Positions 6,965 to 14,712 of a stretch of 18,153 nt of DNA are shown piece by piece (the first letter of the stretch is position 1; each line of letters opens with the position of its first letter). This DNA comes from an uncultured Faecalibacterium sp. (GTDB lineage Bacteria > Bacillota > Clostridia > Oscillospirales > Ruminococcaceae). Both the position numbers and the translations under genes were made by a program. Under the pieces are notes generated by a model that was given only the letters and a program-made list of their open reading frames with translations, was not told where the DNA came from and searched no databases. Where the stretch lies: the NCBI GenBank assembly GCA_934553285.1, contig CAKTFD010000041.1, positions 1 to 18,153 on the forward strand, written 5' to 3'.

Positions 6965-7693
6965 TTAACCGAAAATCCGTACCCACGCCAGCGACGAGAT
7001 CAGGCCGCCCAGCATGGAGAATGCCATCACGAAGTTGTTGAGCCATGCAAGGCCCGGGCGCTTTGCCAGCACGCCCACGCCAATGGCGATCACAAGACCG
7101 GTGATCATCACGGCGGCCTGCACATTGTCGGTGAACAGCAGGATGGGGATGTACACCGAGAACATCACCAGCATGAACACGCCGGACAGCACGTTCTTCC
7201 ATGTGCTGCCGCCGTTTTCGGCTGCGGAGCGGTCCACGCTTTTGCACAGCTTTTTGCCCAGAGGCAGCAGGATCAGAAAACCGCTCAGCATGCCCACGCT
7301 CATCAGGATCATCACCACGCCGAACTGCCGTCCGGTGGCGCTTTCCAGCATTTCAGCGGAGGACGCATAGCCCAGCACCTGCGCAATGGAGCTGGAGATC
7401 ATGGTCTCGTAGGACAGGGAGCCGATGACCGACAGCCGCCACCATGCCCACACGCTGCCCAGCACCGCAATGAGCACGAACAGACCCACCACGATGGAAA
7501 GGCTGGGCACAACGGAAAAAATCAGGCTGGACTTGATCACGTCGCTCAGTTCCTTGCGGGTGATGCCCAGCTCCAGACAGTGGTCGTAGGCCTTTTTGAG
7601 GTAGACCAGCGAGAATGCGGAAATATACAAAAGACCGCCGATGACCAGCGCCAGCAGCAGCGGACTCTGGATGATATCCTTCATGGTTGCCAT
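6965..7693 (-). CDS. DUF5058-like integral membrane protein
   Basis: 242 residues with about six membrane segments (about 11-31, 54-82, 124-146, 168-187, 190-210, 216-238). A positively charged loop YLKKAYDHCLELGITRKELSDV (31-52, given in part) follows the first helix. I recognise the general look of the DUF5058 family by memory only; its function is not established. It is first in a two-gene unit with the membrane protein at 6192-6950. GGGAGGACATTTT before ATG 7693 supports the start. Its leader carries a hairpin plus T-run (7725-7752), so expression is probably set by premature termination. The cargo, if the pair is a transporter, cannot be read from the sequence. Confidence 0.78.
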   Translation of the reverse strand: MATMKDIIQSPLLLALVIGGLLYISAFSLVYLKKAYDHCLELGITRKELSDVIKSSLIFSVVPSLSIVVGLFVLIAVLGSVWAWWRLSVIGSLSYETMISSSIAQVLGYASSAEMLESATGRQFGVVMILMSVGMLSGFLILLPLGKKLCKSVDRSAAENGGSTWKNVLSGVFMLVMFSVYIPILLFTDNVQAAVMITGLVIAIGVGVLAKRPGLAWLNNFVMAFSMLGGLISSLAWVRIFG

Positions 7694-7724
7694 AAAATGT
7701 CCTCCCTACAAATACAGAATGAAC

Positions 7725-7752
7725 GAAAAAAGGCGGGTATTTTCTGCCCGCC
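7725..7752 (-). terminator. Attenuator-type terminator in the leader of the DUF5058-like operon
   Basis: On the minus strand GGCGGGC-AGAAAATA-CCCGCC (7752-7732) is followed by TTTTTTT (7731-7725). The structure lies about 11 bases after the predicted transcription start and 31 before the start codon of the first gene. It cannot end an upstream gene, because none lies between it and the promoter. Confidence 0.8.
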
Positions 7753-7769
7753 GTCCTTGCGATACGGAC

Positions 7770-7798
7770 AGGATACCGGAAAAAGCAGCATCTGTCAA
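7770..7798 (-). promoter_or_regulatory. Promoter of the DUF5058-like operon
   Basis: TTGACA (7798-7793) and TATCCT (7775-7770) on the minus strand with a 17-base spacer; transcription would start near 7763. Confidence 0.75.
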
Positions 7799-8088
7799 AT
7801 GAGTATGACTAAAGTGCGGACAACTTTTTGACCTATTTCCTGCGGGAGAAGCCTCAAAAAGACTTTACCATGTTAAGATAATAAAGTAATGACCATCAGT
7901 CACTTTTTATCCGTTGAAAATTGCATAAATTTTAAAGAATTTTTTTGTCGCTTTGCCAAAAACAGTGGGTGCGCTGCCCTTACAAAAGCCGGGGAACCTG
8001 CTATAAGGCTCCATGCATTATACCGTTTTTCTTGCATGCAAGGCTCCCCTATCCGTGATGGCCTTTCCGTTTTTTTGCAGATCACAAC
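7799..8088. other. AT-rich intergenic region without a supported gene
   Basis: About 290 bases between the gpmI terminator and the promoter at 7770-7798. It holds an imperfect dyad AGTGACTGATGGTCATTACT (minus strand, about 7900-7881), a CATGCA/TGCATG pair 15 bases apart (about 8012-8038), and a TATAAT on the minus strand near 8023-8018 without a good -35 at 17 bases. A 61-codon minus-strand frame (7900-8085) has no family resemblance and no good ribosome site. Operator sites or a small RNA are possible; nothing firm. Confidence 0.4.
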
Positions 8089-8137
8089 AAAAAATGAGAT
8101 AGACGCCGCCCTTTCGGGGATGTCTATCTCATTTTTT
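8089..8137. terminator. Bidirectional terminator after gpmI
   Basis: Arms 8089-8104 and 8122-8137 are perfect over 16 bases and share the AAAAATGAGATAG core with the terminator at 6111-6157. A-runs and T-runs flank both sides. It lies 58 bases after the gpmI stop. Confidence 0.9.
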
Positions 8138-8194
8138 CATTGGAGCTGTTTTGCAGCAGCCCCTTATTGGTTTATGCGCTCAGGAAGGCAGGCA

Positions 8195-9721
8195 TCACTC
8201 CACGATGATGCTCTTGCCGGTCATCTCGGCCGGAACGGGCAGGCCGATGTAGGGCAGCATAGTGGGTGCGATATCGGCCAGGCAGCCGCCCTCGCGCAGC
8301 TTTACATCGCCGCAGCCAACTGCCACAAAGGGCACAACGTTGGTGGTATGGGCGGTAAAGGGGGTGCCGTCCGGGTTCATCATCTTTTCAGCGTTGCCGT
8401 GGTCAGCGGTGATAAAGGCGCAGCCGCCCGCGTTCAGCACAGCGGTGATCACCTGATCCACACAGGTATCCACAGCCTCCACAGCCTTGACGGCAGCCTC
8501 GAACACGCCGGTGTGGCCCACCATATCGCAGTTGGCGAAGTTCAGGATGACCACATCGTACTTGCCGCTCTCGATGCGCTTGACGCACTCGGCAGCCACC
8601 TCGGGGGCGCTCATCTCGGGTTTCAGGTCGTAGGTAGCCACCTTCGGGCTGGGGATGACACAGCGATCCTCGCCCTCGTAGGGGGCTTCCACGCCGCCGT
8701 TGAAGAAGAAGGTAACGTGTGCGTACTTCTCGGTCTCAGCAATGCGCAGCTGGGTCTTGCCGTTGGCAGACAGGTACTCGCCCAGGACGTTTTTCAGTTC
8801 CACCGGCGGGTAAGCAACTTCGCAGTTGGGCATGGTGGCATCGTACTCTGCCATGCAGACGTAGTGCACCTGCTTGCGGCCGCCGCGGCGCTCGAAGCCT
8901 GCAAAGGCATCATCGCAGAAGATGCGGGTCATCTGGCGGGCACGGTCGGGGCGGAAGTTCATGAAGATGACAGTATCGCCATCCTGCACGCGGCCGCCCT
9001 CGCAGGTGACGCAGGGCAGCACGAACTCATCGGTGGTGTCGGCTGCGTAGGAAGCCTCGATGGCCTCGGCAGCGTTGGCAGCATGCTCGCCCTCGCCGTA
9101 GACGAAGGCAGCGTAGGCCTTCTCTTCACGATCCCAGTTGTTATCGCGGTCCATGGCGTAGTAACGGCCGGAAACGCTGGCGATCTTGCCCACGCCCAGT
9201 TCATCCAGCTTGGCCTGCAGGTCTGCCAGGAAGCCCTTGCCGGCGTGGGGGTCGGTGTCGCGGCCATCGGTGATGCAGTGGAGGTAAACTTCCTTTGCAC
9301 CCAGGTGCTTTGCCATTTCCAGCACGCCGAACCAGTGGTCGGCATGGCTATGCACGCCGCCGGTGCCCACCAGGCCCATCAGATGGATGGCCTTGCCGGC
9401 ATCGATAGCAGCCTGCATATTTTTGACCAGCACAGGGTTTTTGAGCATCTCACCATCGCGGATGGACTTGGTGATAAGGGTCAGCTGCTGGTACACGATG
9501 CGGCCTGCGCCCATGTTGGTGTGGCCGACCTCGGAGTTGCCCATCTGGCCATCGGGCAGGCCGACAGCCATACCGGAAGCATCGATGGTGGTCATGGGAT
9601 ACTTTTCCATCAGGGCATCCAGATGGGGGGTGTTGGCCGCCACTACGGCGTTGCCAAAGGTCTCGTTCGGCACCCAGCCGAAGCCATCCATGATGCACAG
9701 AAGAACAGGTTTTTTGGACAT
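8195..9721 (-). CDS. gpmI: 2,3-bisphosphoglycerate-independent phosphoglycerate mutase
   Basis: 508 residues, the usual length of this Mn-dependent enzyme, which interconverts 3- and 2-phosphoglycerate in glycolysis through a phosphoserine. The N-terminal metal site is LLCIMDGFGW (Asp12); the phosphorylated serine is Ser63 in MGNSEVGHTNMG. The inserted phosphotransferase domain (about 80-300) includes CITDGRDTDPHAG and SVSGRYYAMDRDNNW. The C-terminal metal ligands are seen in NFANCDMVGHTG and ITADHGNAEKM. AAAGGAGAT precedes ATG 9721. It is the third gene of a pgk-tpiA-gpmI cluster and acts in the cytoplasm right after its neighbours' steps. I see no promoter of its own, so it probably relies on read-through past the hairpin at 9755-9797. 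Confidence 0.98.
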   Translation of the reverse strand: MSKKPVLLCIMDGFGWVPNETFGNAVVAANTPHLDALMEKYPMTTIDASGMAVGLPDGQMGNSEVGHTNMGAGRIVYQQLTLITKSIRDGEMLKNPVLVKNMQAAIDAGKAIHLMGLVGTGGVHSHADHWFGVLEMAKHLGAKEVYLHCITDGRDTDPHAGKGFLADLQAKLDELGVGKIASVSGRYYAMDRDNNWDREEKAYAAFVYGEGEHAANAAEAIEASYAADTTDEFVLPCVTCEGGRVQDGDTVIFMNFRPDRARQMTRIFCDDAFAGFERRGGRKQVHYVCMAEYDATMPNCEVAYPPVELKNVLGEYLSANGKTQLRIAETEKYAHVTFFFNGGVEAPYEGEDRCVIPSPKVATYDLKPEMSAPEVAAECVKRIESGKYDVVILNFANCDMVGHTGVFEAAVKAVEAVDTCVDQVITAVLNAGGCAFITADHGNAEKMMNPDGTPFTAHTTNVVPFVAVGCGDVKLREGGCLADIAPTMLPYIGLPVPAEMTGKSIIVE

Positions 9722-9754
9722 AAGGTTGTATCTCCTTTATAGGTTTAAACAAAT

Positions 9755-9797
9755 AGCGCCCGGCTCAGCGCTGGAAAATACGGCGCAGCCGGGCGCT
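9755..9797. terminator. tpiA-gpmI intercistronic hairpin (weak terminator)
   Basis: Arms AGCGCCCGGCT (9755-9765) and AGCCGGGCGCT (9787-9797) are perfect. On the minus strand the stem is followed by ATTTGTTTAAA, a poor T-run. It may reduce rather than stop read-through into gpmI, or protect the tpiA end of the mRNA. Confidence 0.6.
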
Positions 9798-9823
9798 GGG
9801 AAAACAGGGTTTAAGGGTCAGGC

Positions 9824-10594
9824 TCAGCCCTTGGTGGCTGCGTTGACGATGACTGCAAAGTCCGGAGCCTTCAGGGATGCGCCGCCGATCAGGCCGCCGT
9901 CCACATCCTTCTTGCTCAGCAGTTCCTCGCAGTTCTTGGCGTTCATGCTGCCGCCGTACTGCACGGTGGTAGCCTCGGCAACAGCCTCGCCGTACACCTC
10001 GCCGATGACCTTGCGGATCTGGGCGCAGACTTCCTGTGCCTGGTCGGCGGTAGCGGTCTTGCCGGTGCCGATGGCCCAGACAGGCTCGTAGGCGATGACA
10101 ACATTTGCCATCTGCTCGGCAGTTACGTCACGCAGGGCGATCTTGGTCTGCATACGAACCAGCTCCTCGGTAACGTTCTCCTCGCGCTGCTGCAGGCTCT
10201 CGCCCACGCAGAGGATGACTTTCAGGCCTGCGTTCAGGGCTGCCAGGGTGCGCTTGTTAACAGTCTGGTCGGTCTCTGCAAAATACTGGCGGCGCTCAGA
10301 GTGGCCAACGATGACGTACTCCACGCCCAGGTCGAGCAGCATATCGGCGCTGATCTCGCCGGTAAACGCACCGGACTTTTCAAAGTGGACGTTCTCCGCG
10401 CCAACATGGATGTTGGTGCCCTTGGTCTTTTCCACAGCGGTGACCAGGTCGGTATACGGCGTGCAGATGACGACCTCGCAGGTAGCGTCCTTCACAGCGG
10501 GGATCAGCTCGTCTACCAGAACAGCTGCCTCAGAGGCGGTCTTGTTCATCTTCCAGTTGCCTGCGATAATAGCCTTGCGCTTTGCCTTATCCAT
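9824..10594 (-). CDS. tpiA: Triosephosphate isomerase
   Basis: 256 residues, full length for this TIM-barrel enzyme, which interconverts dihydroxyacetone phosphate and glyceraldehyde 3-phosphate. Catalytic residues are visible: Asn13 and Lys15 in AGNWKMN, His98 in VGHSERR, and the base Glu170 in AYEPVWAIGTGK. The phosphate-binding loops QYGGSMNAKN (212-221) and GGLIGGASL (233-241) are intact. The frame runs open to 10642, but GGAGAAAATAACA before ATG 10594 and the family N-terminus favour this start. It lies between pgk and gpmI with a terminator-like hairpin on each side. A 14-base palindrome lies 21 bases upstream of its start. Confidence 0.98.
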   Translation of the reverse strand: MDKAKRKAIIAGNWKMNKTASEAAVLVDELIPAVKDATCEVVICTPYTDLVTAVEKTKGTNIHVGAENVHFEKSGAFTGEISADMLLDLGVEYVIVGHSERRQYFAETDQTVNKRTLAALNAGLKVILCVGESLQQREENVTEELVRMQTKIALRDVTAEQMANVVIAYEPVWAIGTGKTATADQAQEVCAQIRKVIGEVYGEAVAEATTVQYGGSMNAKNCEELLSKKDVDGGLIGGASLKAPDFAVIVNAATKG

Positions 10595-10614
10595 TGTTAT
10601 TTTCTCCTTACCTT

Positions 10615-10628
10615 CGTAAATATTTACG
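10615..10628. promoter_or_regulatory. Perfect palindrome in the tpiA leader
   Basis: CGTAAATATTTACG reads the same on both strands. It lies between the pgk terminator and the tpiA ribosome site. No promoter boxes are obvious around it. It could be an operator, or a weak RNA hairpin close to the ribosome site. Confidence 0.45.
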
Positions 10629-10640
10629 CTTACCTTGCAC

Positions 10641-10677
10641 AAAGTAAAAGGTGCGGCGGCGCAAATGCCGCCGCACC
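10641..10677 (-). terminator. Terminator between pgk and tpiA
   Basis: Arms GGTGCGGCGGC (10650-10660) and GCCGCCGCACC (10667-10677) with a 6-base loop; on the minus strand TTTTACTTT follows. It lies 20 bases after the pgk stop. With no clear promoter for tpiA, partial read-through is likely. Confidence 0.78.
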
Positions 10678-10697
10678 CGTTTGTGATGCCGGAAAAA

Positions 10698-11906
<1,209 letters not shown>

Positions 11907-11958
11907 GGTAAAAAACTCCTCTCAAATTATAATTCTGAACCAGAGTCTCGCTCACAAT

Positions 11959-12012
11959 CGGGGCTTTGCCCCGTACATCTACTATTATAAACAAAAACTG
12001 TGTGCATTGCAA
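11959..12012 (-). promoter_or_regulatory. pgk promoter and leader hairpin
   Basis: On the minus strand TTGCAA (12012-12007) and TATAAT (11989-11984) are 17 bases apart; the start would be near 11977. The leader opens with CGGGGC-AAA-GCCCCG (11973-11959), a 5' hairpin of the kind that stabilises mRNA. No T-run follows it, so it is not a terminator. Confidence 0.75.
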
Positions 12013-12118
12013 GGATATGAGATAGATAATTGTTTAACAAACATTTGCAGTTGTTGCGCAGAAATGTGTATAGTTTGACCGAATCGCGTTTTTTCTGTCC
12101 TTTGCCGTTCATTCCCGC

Positions 12119-12152
12119 AAAAAGGCCGCTGCACAGCCGTTGTGCAGCAGCC
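12119..12152 (-). terminator. Terminator after the response regulator gene
   Basis: On the minus strand GCTGCACA and TGTGCAGC pair (12148-12141 with 12135-12128), extended by GGC/GCC across one mismatch; TTTTT follows (12123-12119). It lies 37 bases past the regulator stop and 107 bases before the pgk -35 box. Confidence 0.85.
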
Positions 12153-12189
12153 CCTCGTTTTCCTTTAAGATATCTGCGGCAGCCAATGG

Positions 12190-13011
12190 CTACCCCCCCC
12201 CCCCCAATTTTTCTGGGGGCGATGCCGCATGCTGGCGCAGTGCGGAGCGGGTGATCTCTGCCCAGGAGAACTGGGTCATGTACTCGCCGTGGTAGGCGCT
12301 GATGGCTGCCTCATCTCCCTGCAGGAAGTTGTAGTAATCGCAGTCCACCTTAGTAGTATCCAGCGCCAGGGTGCTGCGGCCGCGCACCAGCAGTCCCCTG
12401 GCCCCCGCATCTTCCAGCGTATGGCTCAGGTCAAAGATCAGGTTGCGCAGGTGGCTGTGCAGGGAGGCAGTGTCCGGCTTATCCTCCCACAGCACGGCCA
12501 GCATCTCGCCATTGGTGCAGGTGGCACCGTTGCGGTCCACCAGATAGGCCAGCAGCTCCTTGCTTTTGCTGCGCTTGAAGGAGAGCGGCCGCCCGCTCAC
12601 AAAGATCTCGAAATTGCCAAAACACTGGAGCTTGATGTCCGCCGGTGCATTTTCCGGCGGGTAGCGCAGATGTTCCAGCACGGCGCACACCGCCGCATCA
12701 TCCGCCGGTTTGAGCAGAAAGCCGCTGGCAAAGATCTGCAGCGCTTCCAGCGCATACTCCGGTTTTTCGGTAACCAGGACCAGGTTGCAGTGCGGCTGCA
12801 GTTTCTGGATCCTGCGCGCAAGGCTCAGCCCGTTCATACCCGGCATCTCCAGGTTTAAAAAGGCCACATCCACCGGGCTTTGGCGCAGCCAGGTCAGCGC
12901 ATCCTCCGCCGTCAGCGCACTGATATACATGCAGTCCGGCGCAACACGGCACAGGATACGGATCAGCGAATTTGCCGCAAGCTGCCCGTCATCCACGACC
13001 AGTATCTTCAT
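12190..13011 (-). CDS. Response regulator with pseudo-receiver and SARP-like DNA-binding domain
   Basis: 273 residues. The receiver (1 to about 120) has the acidic pair VVDD (5-8) and the conserved Lys101 (FLLKP), but the phosphoacceptor position in VDVAFLNLEMPGMNG is Asn53 (codon AAC). Normal phosphorylation is therefore not expected. From about 132 a winged-helix domain like that of OmpR/SARP regulators follows (LQCFGNFEIFVSGRPLSF, then SKSKELLAYLVDRNG). Its DNA targets are unknown. The start at 13011 follows GGAAGGGGAG. No kinase lies next to it. The last codons are TTG followed by four GGG and TAG: a run of 13 G precedes the stop, so length changes would alter the C-terminus. A truncated or frameshifted end caused by that run, or an assembly error, is possible. 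Confidence 0.86.
   Translation of the reverse strand: MKILVVDDGQLAANSLIRILCRVAPDCMYISALTAEDALTWLRQSPVDVAFLNLEMPGMNGLSLARRIQKLQPHCNLVLVTEKPEYALEALQIFASGFLLKPADDAAVCAVLEHLRYPPENAPADIKLQCFGNFEIFVSGRPLSFKRSKSKELLAYLVDRNGATCTNGEMLAVLWEDKPDTASLHSHLRNLIFDLSHTLEDAGARGLLVRGRSTLALDTTKVDCDYYNFLQGDEAAISAYHGEYMTQFSWAEITRSALRQHAASPPEKLGGGG
12193..12205. repeat. Homopolymer tract of 13 C (13 G in the coding strand)
   Basis: Thirteen C in a row directly before the response regulator stop codon (12192-12190). One G fewer would give a stop about 9 codons later. One G more would open the frame through the terminator to a stop near 11927. Such tracts are known sites of slipped-strand change, and also of sequencing error. 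Confidence 0.9.
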
Positions 13012-13061
13012 TTGTACGACTCCCCTTCCGCACAAATTATCCGCAAACGGTTCTCATTTAT

Positions 13062-13090
13062 AGTTTATCACACCGCCCCCTGTTAGGCAA
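13062..13090 (-). promoter_or_regulatory. Probable promoter of the response regulator gene
   Basis: TTGCCT (13090-13085) and TAAACT (13067-13062) on the minus strand with a 17-base spacer. Two mismatches to consensus in each box; the start would be near 13055, leaving a leader of about 45 bases. Confidence 0.5.
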
Positions 13091-13148
13091 GTTATTTCCG
13101 CAAAAATATAAAAGAAATCATCCCCCGGTATTTCTCTCTGTTCTGCAC

Positions 13149-13194
13149 AAAAAGCCGAGGCCGCTGCAACAAATGCTGTGCAGCAGCCTCGGCT
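13149..13194. terminator. Terminator after the SPFH / ribbon-helix-helix operon
   Basis: Outer arms AGCCGAGGC (13153-13161) and GCCTCGGCT (13186-13194), inner arms GCTGCA (13163-13168) and TGCAGC (13179-13184). On the minus strand TTTTT (13153-13149) follows. Its upstream side abuts repeat copy 2, which begins at 13203. Confidence 0.88.
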
Positions 13195-13202
13195 CATTTT
13201 TC

Positions 13203-13301
13203 TTTATAGCAGTTTGCGTTTTTAATGCACAAGCAACATCCGCAAACTGCATATCGCAAATATGCTGTTTTGATAGGCACTATTTCTGAAAATTGCGATA
13301 A
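13203..13301 (-). repeat. MITE-like structured repeat, copy 2 (inverted)
   Basis: Reverse complement of 3198-3296 with 2 differences in 99 bases. On the minus strand it begins inside the ribbon-helix-helix gene and supplies its final residues YRNFQK and the TAG stop; it then fills the space up to the terminator. The sequence outside the 99 bases does not match copy 1, so the ends are sharp. The outer GTTTTAT termini seen around copy 1 are only partly kept here. Confidence 0.85.
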
Positions 13302-13498
13302 TGAAGATCCAGTTCCGGCGGAACATCCAGCTGGTCGGATACGTATTTTCCGTTCTTTTTGCGCTGACGCACACACTCGGTAAGCAGATATTCGATCTGC
13401 CCGTTTACCGAGCGGAAGTCATCCTCTGCCCAGGCGGCAAGGGCATCGTAGAGTTTTGCGTTCAGGCGCAGGGGGACCTGCTTTTTCGGCTCGGCCAT
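13280..13498 (-). CDS. Small ribbon-helix-helix (Arc-like) protein
   Basis: 72 residues. KQVPLRLNAKLYDALAAWAEDD (6-27, shown in part) gives the short strand and first helix, and SVNGQIEYLLTECVRQR (30-46) the second helix of an Arc/MetJ-type ribbon-helix-helix fold, which binds DNA as a dimer. The frame runs upstream to 13549, but ATG 13498 overlaps the SPFH stop as TGATG, which points to translational coupling. The C-terminal tail (about 51-72) is not part of the fold, and its last six residues and stop codon come from repeat copy 2. A role as self-regulator of the SPFH operon is inferred. An antitoxin is the other common job of this fold, but no toxin gene is beside it. Confidence 0.78.
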   Translation of the reverse strand: MAEPKKQVPLRLNAKLYDALAAWAEDDFRSVNGQIEYLLTECVRQRKKNGKYVSDQLDVPPELDLHYRNFQK

Positions 13499-14535
13499 CA
13501 GTACAGGCTGCCGCTGTTCACAATGGGCTGTGCATCCCGGTTGCCGCACAGCACCACCAGCAGATTGGACACCATCGCCGCCTTACGCTCATCGTCCAGC
13601 TCCACGACCTTGTTTTCGCTCAGGCGATCCAGCGCCATCTCCACCATACCCACAGCGCCGTCCACGATCATCTTGCGGGCATCGATGATGGCACTGGCCT
13701 GCTGGCGCTGCAGCATGACCGCGGCGATCTCCGGCGCATAGGCCAGGTAGGTGATGCGGGCTTCCACCACCTCGATGCCAGCCTCGGCTACGTTTTTCTG
13801 GATCTCGTCCCGGATGCGGGCCGCCACTACCTCAGAGGAGCCGCGCAGGCTGCCCTCATCGGCCACACCATCGCCGGTGGTGTCCACATTGGGGGCTACA
13901 TCGTACGGGTAGACCCGCACCACATTGCGCAGGGCGCTGTCGCACTGCAGGGAGAGGTATTCCTTATAATTATCCACATTGAATACAGCCTTAGCGGTAT
14001 CGGTAACGCGCCAGATGACCGCGATGCCGATCTCCACCGGGTTGCCCAGACAATCGTTGATCTTCTGGCGGGAGTTGTTCAGGGTCATCATCTTGAGCGA
14101 GATCTTTTTGCTCATGGACTCGGCGCTCATCTGGCTGTTCTGGCCGTTATTGCCAAACAGCGCGGCCATTCCGTTTTCCTTGCTGCTCACATCCCCGCTC
14201 TGGCTCAGCCGGGTGCCGGCGGCGGGGTTGACTGCGGTGCAGAAAGGGTTTACCCAGTAAAAGCCCTGCCCTTTCAGGGTGCCGATGTAGTCACCAAACA
14301 GGGTGAGCACCAGGGCCTCCTGCGGCTTTAGCACCTTGAGGCCGCAGAACAGGAAAATGCCTGCGATCCAATACGCAATGGACAGGATCAGCAGCGGAAC
14401 GCCCAGGAGCAGCCGGTCTGCATCCAGCAGGGTGACGCTGTAAATGAACAGGGCAACGGCTGCCACATAGCCCAGCAGGGTGAGCAGCAGCATAGCCATG
14501 CCGTTTTTGCGGGTATTCAAAATTTTCTCTTCCAT
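13498..14535 (-). CDS. SPFH/Band 7 (prohibitin-like) membrane protein
   Basis: 345 residues. Two membrane segments at the N-terminus (about 13-35 and 42-65) are followed by an SPFH domain (about 70-300): VLKPQEALVLTLFGDYIGTL, GFYWVNPF, VEIGIAVIWRVTD, then the helical AGIEVVEARITYLAYAPEI and RQQASAIIDARKMIVDGAV. SPFH proteins form membrane-attached oligomers linked to membrane domains, proteolysis control and stress; the exact task here is unknown. AAGGAGG before ATG 14535 supports this start over the upstream one at 14583. Its stop overlaps the start of the ribbon-helix-helix gene. The promoter carries a dyad over the -10 box, suggesting repressor control. Confidence 0.9.
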   Translation of the reverse strand: MEEKILNTRKNGMAMLLLTLLGYVAAVALFIYSVTLLDADRLLLGVPLLILSIAYWIAGIFLFCGLKVLKPQEALVLTLFGDYIGTLKGQGFYWVNPFCTAVNPAAGTRLSQSGDVSSKENGMAALFGNNGQNSQMSAESMSKKISLKMMTLNNSRQKINDCLGNPVEIGIAVIWRVTDTAKAVFNVDNYKEYLSLQCDSALRNVVRVYPYDVAPNVDTTGDGVADEGSLRGSSEVVAARIRDEIQKNVAEAGIEVVEARITYLAYAPEIAAVMLQRQQASAIIDARKMIVDGAVGMVEMALDRLSENKVVELDDERKAAMVSNLLVVLCGNRDAQPIVNSGSLY

Positions 14536-14574
14536 AACAAGTCCCTCCTTATCAGGGTCGGAAGTATTTCTTTG

Positions 14575-14613
14575 TGATATCAAAATAATATCATTTTAAG
14601 AAAATTTTGTCAA
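14575..14613 (-). promoter_or_regulatory. Promoter with overlapping dyad upstream of the SPFH gene
   Basis: TTGACA (14613-14608) and TATTAT (14590-14585) on the minus strand, 17 bases apart. An inverted repeat TGATAT (14575-14580) / ATATCA (14588-14593) with a 7-base centre covers the -10 box. A DNA-binding protein on it would block the promoter; the ribbon-helix-helix protein of the same operon is one candidate. Confidence 0.75.
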
Positions 14614-14624
14614 GCACTTCCCAC

Positions 14625-14674
14625 AAAAAAATCCCCTGCCTGCCCGGGCATTGCTGCCACAGGCAAACAGGGGA
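14625..14674 (-). terminator. Terminator of the ATP synthase operon
   Basis: Arms TCCCCTG (14632-14638) and CAGGGGA (14668-14674), with inner CCTG/CAGG. On the minus strand seven T follow (14631-14625). It lies 39 bases after the atpC stop; the SPFH promoter begins directly downstream. Confidence 0.88.
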
Positions 14675-14712
14675 ACACTTTTTTATAAAATGCGCGGATC
14701 AGCCCGTCTGCA

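Noticed and set aside
7889..9742. 617-codon plus-strand frame over gpmI
   Set aside because: Exact antisense of an unmistakable gpmI; low-complexity His/Ala/Gly-rich translation typical of a shadow frame.
11927..12112. 61-codon minus-strand frame upstream of pgk
   Set aside because: Covers the pgk promoter and leader hairpin. It matters only as the tail that a +1 slip in the poly-G tract would add.
13280..13498. Toxin-antitoxin antitoxin
   Set aside because: The fold would suit an antitoxin, but its only coupled neighbour is an SPFH protein and no toxin-like gene is adjacent.
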